Source of the DNA: Stenotrophomonas sepilia
GTDB lineage: Bacteria > Pseudomonadota > Gammaproteobacteria > Xanthomonadales > Xanthomonadaceae
Assembly: GCF_003244875.1 (NCBI RefSeq)
Contig: NZ_LXXZ01000113.1
Coordinates: 1-33,088, forward strand
Direction: 5' to 3'
Length of the DNA: 33,088 nucleotides
A program made the position numbers and the translations under genes. The notes below the pieces were generated by a model. That model was not told the origin of the DNA, made no database searches, and saw nothing but the letters and a program-made list of their open reading frames with translations. This document shows positions 7,039-19,000 of this stretch, one piece after another (within the stretch, counting starts at the first letter, position 1; every line of letters begins with the position of its first letter).

Positions 7039-10000
7039 CGGCGCTGCGTGCCGTCGTCGCGGCTGGCCTGCGGGAACTGGAATGCGCTGTCGGCGTCGTA
7101 GCCGCTGTTGGCGGTAGTGCCACGCGCCGGCGGCGCTACGCTGCTGGTGCCGCTGCCGAAGCCCAGGATCTGCACGCTGATCACCGACGGCTGGTTGCGC
7201 CGTGCGTCGTCCTGGCTCTTGCGCATCACGTCCTGTGCCGCCTGGCTGGCGCTGTTGGCTGCCGCACTGGCCGCGGCCAGCGCATTGACGTTGACCGATG
7301 CCAGCACCGGCAGGCCCTTGCTCTCGCCCTGTACCTGGATGTTGGCCGCGTTGAGCACCTGCAGCGCGGCCAGGTTGATGTTGCCGGAGACGCGGATACC
7401 GGCCTCGCCCGCATCGATGGTGCCCAGCGGTGCGATCAGGTCGACGTCGCCCGGCGGCACTTCGGCGATGGGGTTCAAGGTCGCGATGCCAGCACCGCTG
7501 GCCGGGGCCTGCGGCGACAGGATCACATTGCCCCACCCGTCATAGACGCGGCGCGGTGGCGTGTACAGCAACGTCGTGCGCGAACCACGACCAGCATTGA
7601 TGTCACCCTGCTCCGACCACGCCAGGATGTCGCCGCCGAACGTGGTCATCACCCGCGACAGGCCCAGCAGCACGCTGTCCTGGCTGAACAGCCGGATATC
7701 GCCCTGCCCTTGGGTCACCAGTCCGGCACTGGCCGGGGGCACCACGCCCTGCACACCAATCACGATCTGCCCACCCGGCGCCATCAGCTCGATGTTGCCA
7801 CCCGCTTCGGTGCGCACGCCGGAGCCACCGTACATCACGATATCGCCGGTACGGTCGATCGTCGCGCCGGTCGCAGCCTTGTCTGGCATCAGCGTGGCGA
7901 TGGCCTCGCGCCCACGCAGGTAGGAGCCGAAGCGGGGCCCTTCTGCATCGGTATATTCCCGTCCACCTTCGCGCAGCTCGGCGTAATAGACCTGGCGCAG
8001 GAAGATGTGCTGCTGTTCCTGCGGCAGCGCATCGAAGGCAGCCAGCGCCCCGTCGCCGTCGGCGGCCACGCCGAAGCGCTGCTGCAGCCACTGCTTCAGT
8101 TCTTGGTCGTAGACCTTGACTGCCTTGCCCGGCTGCGACGCAAGCGATTGCGCGGGATCGGCAAGGTTGACGGGGTCCAGATAGCGGGCACGCAGGGCCG
8201 CGTAATCGATCTGCTGGTTGCCGGCCGTCAGCGCGATGCTGGCGCCGGGACGGGTGTCGCCCTGCACGATGCCACCGAGGCTGACGATGCTGCCCGCATC
8301 CTCCTGGCGCAGCTGGCGGCCGGCACTGATCTCGGTGTTGCCGGGGCCGGCGATGGTCGCGTTCAGATGCACGATGTCGCGGCCCGCCGCCGCCACCGTG
8401 ATGTCGGTGGGCGCGGTGTTCAACGCGGTCATCGACACCCCGAGGATGTCCCGGCCTGCCCGCAGTTGCACGGCGCCGACGGCCTCGAACCAGTTCAGCT
8501 GCGTGCGCTGCCCCACGTTGGGATTCAGCGTGCGCCGGGCGCCGGTGGCCAGACCGATGATGTCGCCCTGCATCGCGTAGAAGCGGCTCGGCGCCAGGGC
8601 CGGAGACACGGTGGACAGCGGAGTATTCGGACCGAACGCAAACAGCGGAAGCGACGCGTCCGGCGATGCAATGTTGCCGTCGACCGACAGGTTGTGCCGC
8701 GAGCGGGTCACATTGCCGCCGGAATCCCCCTGCTGGGCCAGGAACGCGGGGTCGAAGGGTCCCGGCAGGCGCGCATCCGCGCCCGAGCGCGCGATCTGGG
8801 TCGCGCCACGTTGGGCGAAGATGCTGCCACCGGCCAGGACGTCCAGCCGTCCTGTTGCCGAGGGTGCCAGCAGGATCACATCCTGCGTCCCCGGCGTGGC
8901 GCTGATCCGGTCCAGCTTGATGTCGCCCTGCGCAGCAATGGCGCTGAAGCGCGAAGGATAGAGCCAGTAATTCAGCAGATCATCACTGCCACGCACAACA
9001 AGCTGGACCTGCTCGCGCCACAGATTGCTACCGGTCACGTTATCCGGCCCGGCGAGGCCTGGCGCGAGGTCACCACCGGCACTGAACAGATCCACGGCCG
9101 TGCTGGCGGTCCACAGGGAAAACCACGTGCTGCCTGCAGCGCGCGCGCCATCATCCTGCAGCACCGCGCTGTAGTTGGCCAGCGGCACCCGGCCTGCATC
9201 GGCGACCCCGCCGAGCACCACATCGCCCCGTGCCTGCAGCTGCGCGACCGCATCGCCCAGCACCAGCACCGGTCCGCCCATCGCGCGGGCGGCGTCGGGC
9301 GCAAACAGGTCTGCGGCGCGCTGCTGACGCAGCGTCGCGTAGTTTTCCAGGGTGACGCCCATTGCACCGATGCGCCCGGCATCGAGCTGCAGGCTGCCAC
9401 GCAGATTGCTGAAGGTACCGTTGAGGTCGAGATTCTGTCCCGCCCTGGAGGGATTGAGGCTGGAGATCGTCGCCTGCAGATTCGGATTCAGTGCGCCACC
9501 GATGCGCAACCGCAGGTCGCCGCCACCGGTCAGGTGCAGCTGGCCATTGCTGACGCGGCCGGTCGATCCCACCGCCGCGATGATCGCGCCCGAGCGCGGT
9601 GCGCTCAGCGAGCCCAGCGCGTCGCCCATCGGATCGCGGACGCCGGCATTGCGCCCGGCCTCAAGCGTCAGGTCGCCGCCACCCAGGGTGCCGAAGCCGG
9701 TGAAGCCGACCATCCGCGGAGAGGCGCCAGCGGCAGCGGACACGTTGGTGTAGGTGCCAAAGTTCACCCACCAGCTGGTCGGCACCGGCTCCACGCCGGT
9801 GGTGCTGCCGGTTCCCTGCCGCCACAGCCAATTGCCGACCGCGGCACTGGAGTACAGCGCCCAGTCGCGCTCGCTGGTGCCCGACTCCGCGCGCGCGGTC
9901 CAGGCGTCGCCGACGATATCGCGCCCGGCTTCGACCCGCAGGTTGCCACCATGATCGGGATACCAGGCCTGGTAGCCTGCGATCGCTGCGTCATAGCTGC

Positions 10001-13000
10001 CCGGCACCAGGTTCGGCCCCAGCAGTGCGGTGTTCCAGGGAGCCGCTGCACGGGGCGAATTGAAGGCAGCGTCGTGGCCCCCACCCAGCGCGGTGGGAGT
10101 GCCGGCGGTGTAGACACCGAAGCCTGACTTCATCACGACGTCACCGGCAGCGAGCAGTTCCATGTCACCCTTGCCGGTGCGCAGTACGCTCCACGCCGGC
10201 GTGCCCGCGCGCTTGCCGTAGATGGTCACTTCGGTCTGCGTGCCGCCGCCGGCGCAGTAGCTGGGCGCGGTACTGCAGAACTCGTCTTCGGTCATGCCGA
10301 ACATCGCGGCGAAGTCCTTCGCAGGGGTGCCCACGTAGGACTCGTCGCCCCAGTAATCCAGCGAGCCCTGCGCGGCCACCTGGCGGGGTGCCGGGCCGCA
10401 GTAGTCGGCCGACATCGCGCAGAACTCATCTTCGGTGAAGCCGAACATGTCGGCCAGCTCCGCGATCGGACGGCCCGCGTAGGACGTGTCACCGATCCAG
10501 TCCAGCGATGCCCGCTCGGTCAACGCACGATCACCCACCCAGATGATCTCGGTCTTGACCGTGCCGATCGAGCCCTGGTGGGTATCGGCCAGCACCACGC
10601 TGCCTTCGCTGCCCCAGCGCCGGCTGCGTGGATCGGCCGCCCCGGCATCGGCACCGGCAACCGCGGTCAGGTCCCAGGAGCTGGTGCCCTCGGCCAGCAT
10701 CGGCGCCAGCGCCCAGTTGCGCCCCTGGTTGCCGTTGGCATCGGCCGGCCGCAGATTCACCGGCCCGTCGCCGGGCAGCTCCACCTTGGTCAACGAGGGA
10801 ATGTACGCGCCCACCTTGAGCGCGACTTCCCGTGCCAGGCGCAGCGCAACCGGCAGCACCGCGCCGGCGGGCCACTCCTGTGCCGCCACCTGTACCGCAC
10901 TGCGCAGGCGGAAGCCGGCTCCCAGCCGCGCACCTGCCGCCAGCACCAGCGGCTCCTGCAGCACGGTGCCCGCCGCCAGCGTCTGCCCGGAGTCGGTGGT
11001 CACCGCCGCACCCAGTACGGTGCCCGCTGGCAGGCGCAGGGTCTGCGAGATCACCATCGGCGCGGGCAGCACGGTACCAACCGGAAGCGTTACCGATTCG
11101 ACCGGCACGTCGTAGTTCAGGCGGGTGCCGGCCTGGAACTCGGTGCCGGGCTGCAGCTTCACTCCGTCCACCGGCACCACCAGGCCGCTGCCGAAGGGGG
11201 TGTGCCCGGCGCTGCCATTGCGACCCTCATACAGCTGCCAGCCCCCCTCATCCGGCGTGGACGGCGGCGATGCGAAGCCATCGTTGATGCTGCCGTAGAC
11301 GTTGATGTTGCCTTCGGCCCGCAGCACCAGCGAGGCCGATTCGCCGAAGCCACGCCGCGATGGATCGGCGCGGTTGGCTTCGGGCCCGTAGCGGTAACCG
11401 GACAGATCGATGTCGCCGGCAATGGTCAGGTCGCCGTCCGGGTTGGCGTCGCTGCGCCGCGCCACCACCTGCACGCCGGGACGAAGGCGGACGTCACCCA
11501 GCGCGTGCGTGCGCTGCTGCAGGTCCGGGTTGCCCAGCGCACCATCGATCCACGCCACGCTGTGCGGATCGACCACCTGGTCCAGCCACTGCTGGGTCAC
11601 CAGCTGCGCGCGGTTGCCGCGCACATCAGCGGTGCTGGCCAGGGGCGCATCGTCGTAACGGCGGACACCATTGAGCTGGATGTCAGCCGCGCCATCGATG
11701 CGCAGGCCATTGGCCGCGGCAATCGCCGCGTCGTTGCTGCCCACCCGCGGCACATCGATCTTCAGCGAGCCCCGCGCCATGCCGTCGTTCTGTCCAGGGC
11801 CGTCGCCGACGGCAACGTCGCTGCCGGCACGCAGGTCCAGGTGCGCCGCGCTGCCCAGACCCACGGCGCCTTCGGCGCTGCCCAGGGCGATCGTGGCCCG
11901 GTTCGGACTGTCGATGATCTTGCCATGGCTGTCCACGCGCAGGCCGGTACCGTGCGCGTCCAGCGTGCCATCCACCTGCAGCTGGTCGCGGGCGTACAGG
12001 CGGATGCTGCCGACCTGCTCGCCGCTGGCATCGATGCGGCCGGCCACGGTCAGGCTGCCCGCGTCGACACTGATGTCGACCCGGCGCGCCTTCACTTCGT
12101 CGCCGATCCGCAGATCGCCTTCACCAATCTGGAAGCTGCGGCCGCCGACGACACCGCCGGCGGTCAATCGCTGGTTGAGGCCGGTGAAGTCCTGCAGCTG
12201 GCGTGCCCGCAGCACAAGTTCGCCACCGTCGTAGGGCACCAGCGTGCCACCGGCATCGTAGCGGCCACTTGCGGCGCCCTGCAGATCGCCGGCCAGATCG
12301 GCTCGGCCAGCCATTGCGGTGACCGTCAGGCGCCCGGCGCGGTTGTTGCGGGCGGAAACATCGATGCGGGAGGCCGTATCGGCGCGGATGTCACCCGTGT
12401 CGGTGGACAGCACGACATCGCCGCCCCAGCTGAACTTGTCCACGTCGTACAGCGGGACCTTGCGCCCGGCCAGATCCAGCGCCGCCCGGCTACCAAGCGC
12501 GATGCCCTCACGCGCGTTCGCAGACAGCCTTCCTGACGCCAGCGCGATCGTGCTGTCCAGCGTGATCCGGTTGGCGTCGATGCTCAGCTCACTGCCCAGT
12601 GCATCGCCACCCGCCTTGCCGGTACCCCCGTGCAGGCGGAACTCGCCGCCGGAGCGCACGCGCAGCTGCGCGGCGGGATCGGCGGTCAACAGCGGTGTAT
12701 CGATATCCAGGCTGCCTCCGCTGTACTGCCAGCCCTTGTCGGCCAGATAGTCGCCGCGCTGCTGGAACACGTCCAGCGTGCCCTGCGCGGAGAACGACAG
12801 CTGCTCCGAAGCCCTCAGGTTCAGCGCACTGAATCCGAGCACCTGCCGGTTCGCACGTACTTCAGAGCTGGGACGGCTGAATGGCGCCCGCCCGAGCTGC
12901 AGCTGGCGGGTGACGATGTCCAGCTGCCCGGCACCGAGCCGGTCCACCATCGGATCGGCCGGCGGCACCGACGCGTCGCTGCCCGCCGCCTGGCTCGCCG

Positions 13001-16000
13001 CCAATGCGCCGTCCCAGACCAGCGTGTCCACCAGGATGCGCGCGCGGTCGGTCGCCGCACCGTAGCCGCGGATGGCCTGCGCACCCAGCACAAGCGTCTG
13101 CAGGCCACTGCGGCCGGTGGCACTGTCGCGCGCGTCCAGGTCGACGCTGCCGAACACGTTGACAGACTCCCGCGCGACCAGGCTCAGCGTGTCCAGCGCC
13201 GGCGCGCCGGTGGCGTCATCGCCGCGCAGCAGTTGCTGCAGCACGGACTGGTTCATGGTCATGCCACTGGGCAGCGCCCCTGCCGCTGCGGCCTGTGCGA
13301 TCGCTTCGGCACTGCCGAGGTTCAGCGCCGCCATGCTCAGGCCGAGCTGACGGGTGCCATAGCTGACCGAGTCGCGCATCTGCAGCGTGCCATCGGTCGC
13401 TACCGCGATGCTGCCATCGGAAACCAGCCGGGCGTGGCCGTCGCACGCCGCCTGGCACCCCCCGATGTCGATCGCCACCGGACCGGCCTCCACGCCCGTG
13501 GTGCCGGTGATCAGGTTCAGGCGCTGGTTGGACACCGCCAGCAGGCCGCCGGAGACCTGGTAAGGCAGCGTCGCGCTGGCACCCGCGTTGGCGGTCGCGA
13601 ACGGCAGTGAATCGAGGGTCGCACCGGCCTCGACCAGTACGCCGCTGCCACCGGAGGCCGCTGCCACCAGCACTTCCGGTGCGTTCAAGGTGACGCCGGA
13701 ACGGATCGCCACACTGCGCGCCTGGCCGGTCACCGCCACCTGCGAGGCCTCCTGGCTGAACTGCCCGCCGATGATCATCCGCGCCGGCAGGAAGGCATTG
13801 AGCGCGTCGTCGCTGAAGGTGGCGCCGCGATCACGCGCCTGCGATTGCGCGCTACCGTCAACGATCTCCAGTGAACCGACCGCCGGGCTCGCCAACGTGG
13901 CTGCCAGCGTGCCGCCGCGCCCCTTGTCGGTGGCGGCGCCGAACCGCGCGGTGCCGGCGAAGCGGATGGCAGGCGTGTCTGCACGACCTGCACCTTCGCC
14001 CAGCGCAAGGGTCAACCCGAGCGCATCGATGGTCTGCCAGCCACGCGACTCGCCGCGGCGGTCGGCCACCGACTGCGCGAAGCTGTTGTAGGAGGTTTCG
14101 TTGTAGCCCGAGTGCCGGCGTACCACTGCGGCGGGCGTCAGCAGGATGTCGGTGAGCAACGGCGAGAATGCCGCGCCCAGCGCCGTGCGCTGCTGCCCGG
14201 ACACACGCCAGGTGCCGGTGCCGGTCGCAATCGGTTGCACGATGCCGGTGGTGCCGGTAGCGCCCAGCTCAACCCGGAATGCACCGGGCTGCAGCGCATA
14301 GCTTGCCGGCATCAGCGTGTAGGTACCGGCCGCCAGGCCGGGCACGCCAGCCGGCACGGTGATCTGCTGGCCCACCGCCGGAGCTGAGAATCCCTCTTCG
14401 CCGCTGGGGGCGAACGCCTCGGCGCGTCCCGGTACGATCGCGTACACCGGGTTGCCCGACGCACTGAACGCGTAGCGCGGATTGGCGTCGGCCAACGCCG
14501 TGCGCAGCACGTCGACGGAGCCGCCGCGCCCGGACACGAAGGCGGCACCGGTCAACTCACCACCGCCGGACATGTCCAGCAGTGCCCCCGGCGCCACCTC
14601 GATCGCGTTGGCCTTCAGAGTCACCCCCATCGAGGAGATGCCGGCCGGCGTCAGCGAGCTCAGGCTGCGCGTGCCTACCCGCCAGTCGACACCATCGACG
14701 GTGCCACCATAGGGCAGCGACAGGCCGGCAGCGCTGGTGGAGGTAACGCTGCCTGGCAGCAGTTCCACCCGGCTGCCGATGGTTCCGTTCTGGATCAGGC
14801 CGCCCAGCTGCAGCGTGCCCATCGGCGCCTGCACGTTGCCGCCCTGCTGCACCGTGGCAGCCACCAGGCGAAGCGTGCCCAGCGCCGATTCCGGCGCCGG
14901 CTGCGTGGCCGCACCTGTGCCGTGGATTCGCAGAACGGCAGCTGGATCGGCCCAGTAATCAACGGTCTGCACGGTCTGCGCCGAAGCGCCGGCCACCAGC
15001 GTGCCGACCGCGCCTGCGGTGGGGTACAGGCGGGCGGCGGTCACGTCCATCGAACCGGCCGTCATCAACGCGCTGGTGTTGCCACTGCTGGCAATGCCGT
15101 TGGTCAGGCGCACGTCGCTGCGGCTTTCCAGCGCCACGTGGTCGAACCCGGGCAGCCAGGTGACGTCGCGGATGTCGATCAGCGCGGCCTGCACCGCCAG
15201 CGCGTGATCGTCCGGCCCGGCCGAAGCGACCGCCACGGTACCCTGCAGGTTCTCGCCCGCCAGCTGGCCCCAGCGCGCCTGCGCCAGGCGGACGTAGGGC
15301 GCACTCAGCCGCAACGCCGACGACGGCCCGGCATCCACGGCCATGCCCAGGCTCGAAGTGCCCTGGCCATGGATGCGCAGGCTCTGGGCCAGGCGCAGGT
15401 CGACATCGCCGACGGCGCGGATGTCACCGAACACGGACAGGTTGTCGAAGCCGCCCGCCTGCAGCTGCTCGACCGACAACGCGGCGTGGCCATACTCCAG
15501 TGCGGCCGGCAGTGGCTGCACCGGTGCGCTGTGCTGGCTGAGGGTGATCGCACGTGCGCGCAGTACCTCCTCGCTGGCGCCACGCGCATGGATGCTGCCG
15601 CCGAAGGCCAGCCCAAGGGTGCCGCCGCGTGCGCCGGCACCCCCGGCGGCCGCGTCCATCCCGCCCTCCAGATACAGCGCATTGGCCGAGCGCAGCACGA
15701 TCTGCCCGCCGTCGCTGTCCACGCGTACACGGCCCTGGCCGTCGATATCCAGCTCGGCCGACGTACCCCGTGCCTGCAGGCGCGCACCGCGTTCGACCAC
15801 CACGAAGGCTTCCGGTGGTCGGTTGTCGACGAATGCTGTGGTTTCCCAGTCCAGCGCCCCGCCGATCTCGATGCGTCCACCCGCGCGCACCTGCCCGCGC
15901 AGGCGGCCGCTGGGATCGGGCAGCGAGATCGCGTCTGCATCGGCATCCAGCAGCGCGCCTTCGGCGAAACGCCAGGTGCGTTCGGTGCGCTGCCCGGCGT

Positions 16001-19000
16001 ACAGCGCATTCTGCGGACGCACATCGTCGATCACGATGCGGCCGCCCTTCGCACGCAGTGTGCCTTCAACATCGATGTTGCCTGCACCCAGCAGCGAGAT
16101 CGTCTGCCCTGGATCGACCGCCACCAGTGCATCCTTGCCGACCCGCAGGTCACCGCCCACGCTGTTGCGGTCCGAACGCAGGCTGATGCTCGCACCGGCG
16201 CGCTGGCTGACGCGCCCGTTCGACGGATCGGCGCTGTACAGCGGCGCATCCCATGCCGCCAGTGCGGACGCCCGATCGGTTGCCGTCTGCGCGTCCTGGG
16301 TCATGCGCAGGCCTGGCAGGGCAGCGACCAGCCGCGCGCCGTCGGCCACCTCCACGCCTTGGTGGCCGTTGATGTCGTACTGTGCGAAGCCACTGCCGAA
16401 CAGGCCGGGGTCCAGTCGCAGCGACGCGCCCGCCAGGTCCGCATCGCCCACTCGAACGTGGCCACCGGTTCCCAGCGAGAAGGCACCACTGCCCTGTCCT
16501 CGGCCACTGAACCGGCTACCCTCGCCCAGTTGCACCCGGCCACTGCCGTCGGTCGTAACCGTGCTGCTGTTGGCCTGCAGGCTGACGCTGCCCCCTTTGC
16601 CGATGCGGCCTTCACCGCGCAGGTCCAGCGCGGCGCCGGCCTCGACGTCCACCGTTGCCTCGGCGCCCACGATCACGTCATGACTGTTGCTCAGGCTCAG
16701 GCGGCCGCCATCCGTCCAGGCACCGCTGGCGTCGAGCGGCATCGCCAGTGACGCGTTGCTCCATTCACCGGAGAGATCGATCCGCGTGCCGTCGGCAATG
16801 GCGGTGCGGGCGCGGCCATCGTGCAGCAGCGCCGTCGGCCGGCCCTGGACATCCAGCAGGTTGCCCGCCGACAGCTGGCCGCCGGCAATGCCGATGTCGC
16901 CTGCCAGTTCCACCTCGCTGCCGGTCAGGTTGAGCTGTCCGCCTGCCTGAAGCCGAAGGCTGCCGTCGACGCGGATGCGACCGGCGGTCGCCAGGTCAAT
17001 CCGTCCCCACTGCTGGGCACTCAGCGCTGCGATATCCAGCCACACGGTGTCACGCCGCTCCTCGTCGACCGGAGCCAGCAGCGACCACGCCGCCTTCGTC
17101 GGAGCCTTGTCATCCAGGCGCACATCCGAGCCGAACACACCGCTGCGGCCCTGGCCGTCGTAGCGCCCCAGGTACAGCTGCGCATTGCGCGCCACCGCCG
17201 TCTGCGCCTGCGCATAGCCCTCCAGCGCGGCCTCCGGCCTGCGGTTCTGCTGCGCGCCCTGGAAGGTGGCCGTCTCAACCTTCCCATCCAGCACCGCGGT
17301 CGGTGCGGAGACGATCAGCCGTCCTGCATCGCGGCCGACCGTGTACCCGTTGTCGACACGCTGCGCCGCGAATACGATCGGATCACGGAAGGTCTCGGTG
17401 ATGCCCCAGCGTTCCTGCTTCACTTCATGGCCGCTGTACAGGCCATCGAACAGCATCTCCGCCGGCGCCTCATCAAGGCGGTAGACCTGGCCGTCGACGC
17501 CGCGCACCCAGCTCTGCCGGACCACGCCGCTCTGCACATCCAGGCTGCCGCCGGCAAGGTTGATGCGTGAGCCACCGTTCGTGATCACTTCCCTGCCGCC
17601 CAGCAGGACGGTGCCTCCCTGCGCGGCCCATTCGCCGATCGAGTGCCCCTGGTTGTCGAGGTAGCCACCCACTTCCAGCAGGCCGCCAGCAGCGTACCAG
17701 CGCTCCCCCTCGTAGCCCCCGGTACCGGCCGGAACGTGGACCAGCCTGCGGCGGTCGACCCAGACTTCACTGCTGGTCAGCTTGCCGCTGTCGCGGTTGT
17801 CCAGGGCGTCGCGCAGTTCGTTGCCCTGCACCTTGACCTGGACATTGTTGCTCTCCATTGACACCTGCACGCCCACTGCGCCGGACACGTCCACGCGCGC
17901 GGCGTCGTCCACGTAGCTGCGGGCCGCCGCATCGGCGATGATCTGGCCGCCCGTGGCGACCGTCAGCGAATCCCTGCTGAAATGAATGTTGCCACCCGAG
18001 ACGATCTCCACCCGCGACTGGTCCCGGCGATCATTGTGCTGGGACAGATTGTCGAAGGTTGCCGAGCGCGCGCCAGCGCGGATCGCGTCCTGCTCTGCCG
18101 ACTCCTTGATGAGGCTGTCGCGCTGCGTATCCAGCACCGTGGCCTTGCCATCGTCCTCGATCAGCACCGCCGTAGTGGCGCCATCGGCGAGCGTGACGCT
18201 GCTGCCGGCATCACTGGCCGAGGCCAGAAGATGCACGGTGCCGCGCTGTGCGAGCGTGGTGCTGGCCACGGCCACACCGGCCTGCTCGACGCTGCGCCCG
18301 GCCAGAGTCACATCACCCTCAAGCGCGCGCAGCAGGCCGGTGTTGCGCACGCCGCCAGCCGTGCTGCCAGCGATGAAGCGCGGCGCGATCTCATTGCCCC
18401 GGGTGGTGGAGCTGGTGTTGGTGGCCGTACCCACGCCACGCCGGATCACGAAACTGTCACCCGCAGCGAGCTGCACCTGGCCCTTGCGCGCCTCGATATG
18501 GCCAGCATTCTCCACGCTGTGCCCGGCCAGCAGTACGTAGCCACCGCCGCGCGTCGCACTGGTCGGCTCATGGGTCGCGATGCGGGCGCCCTGCTCCACC
18601 GTCACCTTGCCGAATGCATCGCTGAGCGCGCTGCTGCTGGCGTCGGGGCTGTACAGGCCATTGTCGCGGAACTGCGCATCGCTGATCCGTGCTGCAGCCG
18701 CCAGCAGATTGCGTACATTGACCTGGCTGTTGTTGCCGAACACCACGCCGTTGCGGTTGGCCACGAACACCGTGCCATTGGCCTTCAGCTGGCCCAGGAT
18801 CTGGCTGGGCCGCGCCTGCGGATCGTTGACGCGGTTCAGTACTGCCCAGTCAGGGCTCTGCAGGAAGTTCAGCGTAGTGTTGCCGCCGATGTTGAAGGTC
18901 TCCCAGTTCAGGATCGCCTTGTCCGCGGTCTGCTCGACCGTGACCTGCACCCGCCCGTCGCTGCCCTGCGACTGGATCGCCTCGCGCGCATTGAGCCAGC

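Noticed and set aside
7710..10127. Long plus-strand open frames opposite tpsA (also 10578-12536, 14922-16751 and others)
   Set aside because: All are low-complexity Arg/His/Gln-rich antisense readings of the beta-helix gene, without ribosome sites or recognisable domains.
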